Assembly: GCA_012800685.1 (NCBI GenBank)
Contig: JAAZIT010000074.1
Location: 1 to 7,739 of the forward strand
From: Clostridiales bacterium
Lineage (GTDB): Bacteria; Bacillota; Clostridia; Oscillospirales; Ruminococcaceae
Direction: 5' to 3'
DNA length: 7,739 bases
This document shows, piece after piece, positions 5,879 through 7,739 of the stretch (its first letter is position 1; each line of letters begins with the position of its first letter). Made by a program: the position numbers and the translations under genes. Below the pieces are notes generated by a model. The model did not search any database. It saw only the letters and a program-made list of their open reading frames with translations, and was not told where the DNA came from.

Positions 5879-6196
5879 GTGGAAAAACTAACAAAAAGGG
5901 ATAAGCACACTGTCCGTTTTCTGAATTGGATAAACAGATATTCCGGCTGGTGGTATTTAATCTGTACGCCGGACGAGGAACACATGAACTTGTCTACGAT
6001 GAAAATGCTGATTGAACGCCTTGCAAAAGAACAGTTTTATGAAGTGATCTTTGTACTTATAACTGTACATAGAAATGCAGGTTTTATGGACAGCGTTTTC
6101 AAAAAAATGTTGCTGGAATCCATCATATCAGGTTGGAAAGGGGAGGTGAACGGAAAAGAACAATTTCTAAGCCAAATAACCGATTTGTTAACCTGA
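5879..6196 (+). CDS. Hypothetical 105-residue protein of the rightward operon
   Basis: The start is GTG at 5879, eight bases after GGGAGGT (5864-5870); the overlapping ATG at 5877 leads to a stop within five codons. The protein opens with charged residues (EKLTKRDKHTV), has a tryptophan-rich patch (FLNWINRYSGWWYL, about 15-28) and predicted helices over 38-104. No membrane segment, signal peptide or catalytic motif is evident, and I do not recognise the family. GC content is about 38%, a little above the flanking genes, consistent with element cargo from another donor. It ends 31 bp before the convergent methyltransferase gene, with no clear terminator between them. Confidence 0.7.
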   Translation: MEKLTKRDKHTVRFLNWINRYSGWWYLICTPDEEHMNLSTMKMLIERLAKEQFYEVIFVLITVHRNAGFMDSVFKKMLLESIISGWKGEVNGKEQFLSQITDLLT

Positions 6197-6227
6197 ACTA
6201 ATTGAATATGTATTGACAACAACCCTT

Positions 6228-6749
6228 TTAAGGTGTAAACAAATTTGACATATCAACGCCTTCTAATTCCAGTAGTTTTATCTTTTTATCAATTCCACCA
6301 GAAAAACCTGTTAATCTCCCATTTGAGCCAACAACTCGGTGACAGGGTATGATAATTGATATTGGGTTGTGTCCTATAGCACCGCCTACCGCTTGACTGG
6401 ACATAATTTTCTTGTTTGTTTTTAAAGCTATCTTTTTTGCAATTTCTCCGTAAGTAATGACTTTACCATATGGAAGTTCACATAAAATGCTCCATACAGA
6501 TTGGCGAAATTCGCTGCCAATAGGGGCTAATGGCAATTCGGAAATGTTAGGTTTTTCACCTGAAAAATATCTGTCTAACCATTTTTTAGTGGTTATAAAG
6601 ACTTTTGTGTCATTCTTAATTTCTGATTCTTTTGGAATTGTATTGCCAAAGTATTTTTGCCCTTCAATCCATAAGCCAACAAGGTTGTCACTATCACAAG
6701 CCATGGTAAGCATACCTATAGGTGATAAATATGTTGATAAGTAATACAT
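6228..6749 (-). CDS. ogt: Methylated-DNA--protein-cysteine S-methyltransferase
   Basis: This suicide repair enzyme moves the alkyl group from O6-alkylguanine (or O4-alkylthymine) in DNA to its own cysteine. The preferred start is the ATG at 6747-6749 (MYYLSTYLSPIG), because AGGA lies five bases upstream; the ATG at 6761 adds four residues and has a poorer site. The product is 173 residues, normal for Ogt. Residues 1-75 are the N-terminal ribonuclease-H-like domain. The C-terminal DNA-binding domain has FRQSVW, PYGKVITYGEIA, SQAVGGAIGHNP and the active site PCHRVV, with the acceptor Cys near 136, then GRLTGFSGG. Everything needed for activity is present. It is convergent with the operon at 5407-6196. 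Whether it is chromosomal or cargo of the element cannot be decided here. Confidence 0.95.
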   Translation of the reverse strand: MYYLSTYLSPIGMLTMACDSDNLVGLWIEGQKYFGNTIPKESEIKNDTKVFITTKKWLDRYFSGEKPNISELPLAPIGSEFRQSVWSILCELPYGKVITYGEIAKKIALKTNKKIMSSQAVGGAIGHNPISIIIPCHRVVGSNGRLTGFSGGIDKKIKLLELEGVDMSNLFTP

Positions 6750-6783
6750 TTCTTTCCTCATTTCCCACTTGGTTAATTTGTTA

Positions 6784-6792
6784 ATTATATCA
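6784..6792 (-). promoter_or_regulatory. Extended -10 promoter for the methyltransferase gene
   Basis: On the minus strand TGATATAAT gives TG-N-TATAAT, a full extended -10, about 35 bp before the chosen start codon. No good -35 is seen, which an extended -10 can tolerate. The remaining sequence from 6793 to 6984 is AT-rich and shows no ORF or RNA structure I can support. Confidence 0.5.
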
Positions 6793-6979
6793 GGATTTAT
6801 AAATTAATATTTTATAAGTGCATCATATTTGCCATTAATTAATTTTTTAATGTACAAAACCGTGCATACTATTCTTTAGCAATACTTTACAATTTCACAC
6901 TAAAGCTAACTCTATTATAACATATATTTATAAAACACCTAGTTGTTTTCGCACAAAAACAGGAGTAGAAAGAAATCAT

Positions 6980-7020
6980 AAAAATTAAGCATTCTACTAT
7001 GTAAATAATAGAATGCTTAA
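6980..7020 (-). terminator. Intrinsic terminator for the decayed lipoprotein gene
   Basis: TTAAGCATTCTA (6985-6996) and TAGAATGCTTAA (7009-7020) form a perfect 12-bp stem with a 12-nt loop. On the minus strand the hairpin is followed directly by a run of T (TTTTT then ATG). It starts 8 bases after the ancestral stop codon of the pseudogene at 7029, which supports that gene end. Confidence 0.8.
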
Positions 7021-7028
7021 GATGTTGT

Positions 7029-7607
7029 TTATTTTATATTTTCTGGAGTAACCATAAATTTAGGGGCATTTTTTTGAATCCCCAAAGCTATCATTATAAA
7101 TAAATTCTAATTATTTCCAATCCTCTTCAACCTGCCAAGCTAAATAACCCTTAGCTTTTTACCAGCTGGAACATCTCCAGAAAGAAGAGTATTTCCTTCT
7201 ACATCAACTATAAGAATTTCAATATCGGTGCTATAACCGTCTAAATAACTTTCCATGAAAAAAATAGTTAAAATAATCATCCTCTGATGAAATGTTTTCA
7301 ACTTCAAAAAACAGAACAAGAAACTTCTTTCCCTCATCTGGTTCGTCTGATAAATACTCGCCATCTTCAATTTTGTCAAATTCCTTGGCATCAAGCAGTG
7401 AGATTTGCCACGTATCATTTTTTACGTATTCACCAACTGTACAAGGCTTATCCTCTTTTTTTATCTTCAGAGTTTGTTTCCTTTTTGCTATCATTATCGG
7501 AACAATCTGAAATTTTCCCCGTTTCTTTTGATGAACTGTTGTCGTCACTAAGGCATGATGTCAAAAATCGACATAAACTGGCAATGAGAAATATAAAAAA
7601 GAAGCAT
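7029..7607 (-). pseudogene. Decayed secreted lipoprotein gene (DUF4352/DUF5067-like)
   Basis: No single frame covers this gene, but the pieces join into one protein. A signal peptide with lipobox (FLIASLCRFLTSC, Cys codon 7553-7555) and a Ser/Asp/Lys linker are in one frame. At the seven-A run (7456-7462) the frame changes to GEYVKNDTWQISLLDAKEFD and EGKKFLVLFFEVENISSEDD. At the seven-T run (7258-7264) it changes to MESYLDGYSTDIEILIVDVE and GDVPAGKK. Near 7150 it changes to GYLAWQVEEDWK, then an in-frame TAA (7111-7113), LEFIYNDSFGD, another shift near a further seven-A run, and APKFMVTPENIK with a stop at 7029. The N-terminal frame has no clean start: the ATG at 7605-7607 fits only if one T is removed. 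The beta-sandwich pattern (EVENIS, PAGKK, GYLAWQV, VTPENI) resembles extracytoplasmic domains of the DUF4352/DUF5067 type; the family is a guess from motifs. Clearly non-functional. Confidence 0.8.
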
Positions 7608-7739
7608 AATGTTTAAAGAATAGTACAAATTAATTTTATATTTATTTGAATAATTAAAATTATAAGATATTTATAACATTATTTAAATAGTGTTACTGAA
7701 AACATCTGCGTATTTTGTTAGTTAGTTTGTATGCTCCTA
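7608..7739. other. AT-rich right edge, no gene seen
   Basis: This stretch is the upstream side of the lipoprotein pseudogene. A minus-strand TATAAT is present but has no convincing -35 partner and no ribosome site follows. No copy of the tRNA att sequence or other repeat is visible. Confidence 0.6.

Noticed and set aside
7287..7616. Plus-strand 109-codon frame opposite the lipoprotein pseudogene
   Set aside because: The minus strand shows a coherent signal peptide and domain order across frames; the plus frame has no ribosome site or recognisable motif.
1..7739. CRISPR array or insertion sequence
   Set aside because: No regularly spaced repeats of CRISPR size and no transposase-like reading frame with terminal inverted repeats were found on either strand.

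Overview
The window is AT-rich, with strong Shine-Dalgarno sites (AGGAGGT, GGGAGG), consensus TTGACA/TATAAT promoters and U-tailed terminators. The protein content (a LacI-type sensor fused to GGDEF, an ImmA/XRE immunity pair, a tyrosine integrase at a tRNA) points to a Clostridia genome, probably a gut Lachnospiraceae/Eubacterium-type organism. That placement is inferred from style, not from a marker gene.

Layout. (1) Bases 3-1544: the 3' part of a chromosomal signalling gene, a sugar-binding-protein-like sensor joined to a diguanylate cyclase, closed by a terminator. (2) Bases 1798-1980: a textbook promoter and tRNA-Leu(GAG) with encoded CCA. (3) Bases 1962-2161: an attachment region. The last 20 bases of the tRNA locus are repeated 96 bp downstream, each copy is followed by its own intrinsic terminator, and a pair of tandem 12-mers lies next to the integrase end. 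(4) Bases 2183-5210, all minus strand: a tyrosine integrase broken by one in-frame TAA, a membrane-anchored extracytoplasmic protein with its own promoter, an ImmA-like zinc peptidase carrying an extra transmembrane segment and a Cys/His zinc motif, and an XRE repressor. (5) Bases 5211-5406: a divergent control region with repeated CAAG-type boxes. (6) Bases 5407-6196, plus strand: a Cro-like XRE protein and two small unrecognised ORFs, each with a good ribosome binding site. (7) Bases 6228-6749, minus: methylated-DNA-protein-cysteine methyltransferase. (8) Bases 7029-7607, minus: a heavily decayed lipoprotein gene that can be reconstructed across several frames, followed by a terminator.

How it fits together. 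Regions 3-6 look like the integration and immunity end of a tRNA-targeting mobile element (prophage or ICE type). An XRE repressor, a peptidase expected to inactivate it, and a divergent Cro-like gene form the switch; the integrase lies nearest the tRNA. No structural, replication or conjugation genes and no distal att copy are seen, so the element either runs past the right edge or is a remnant. The nonsense codon in the integrase and the nearby pseudogene favour decay. The most interesting points are the double att/terminator arrangement, the interrupted integrase, the unusual architecture of the ImmA-like protein, and the degraded lipoprotein gene.
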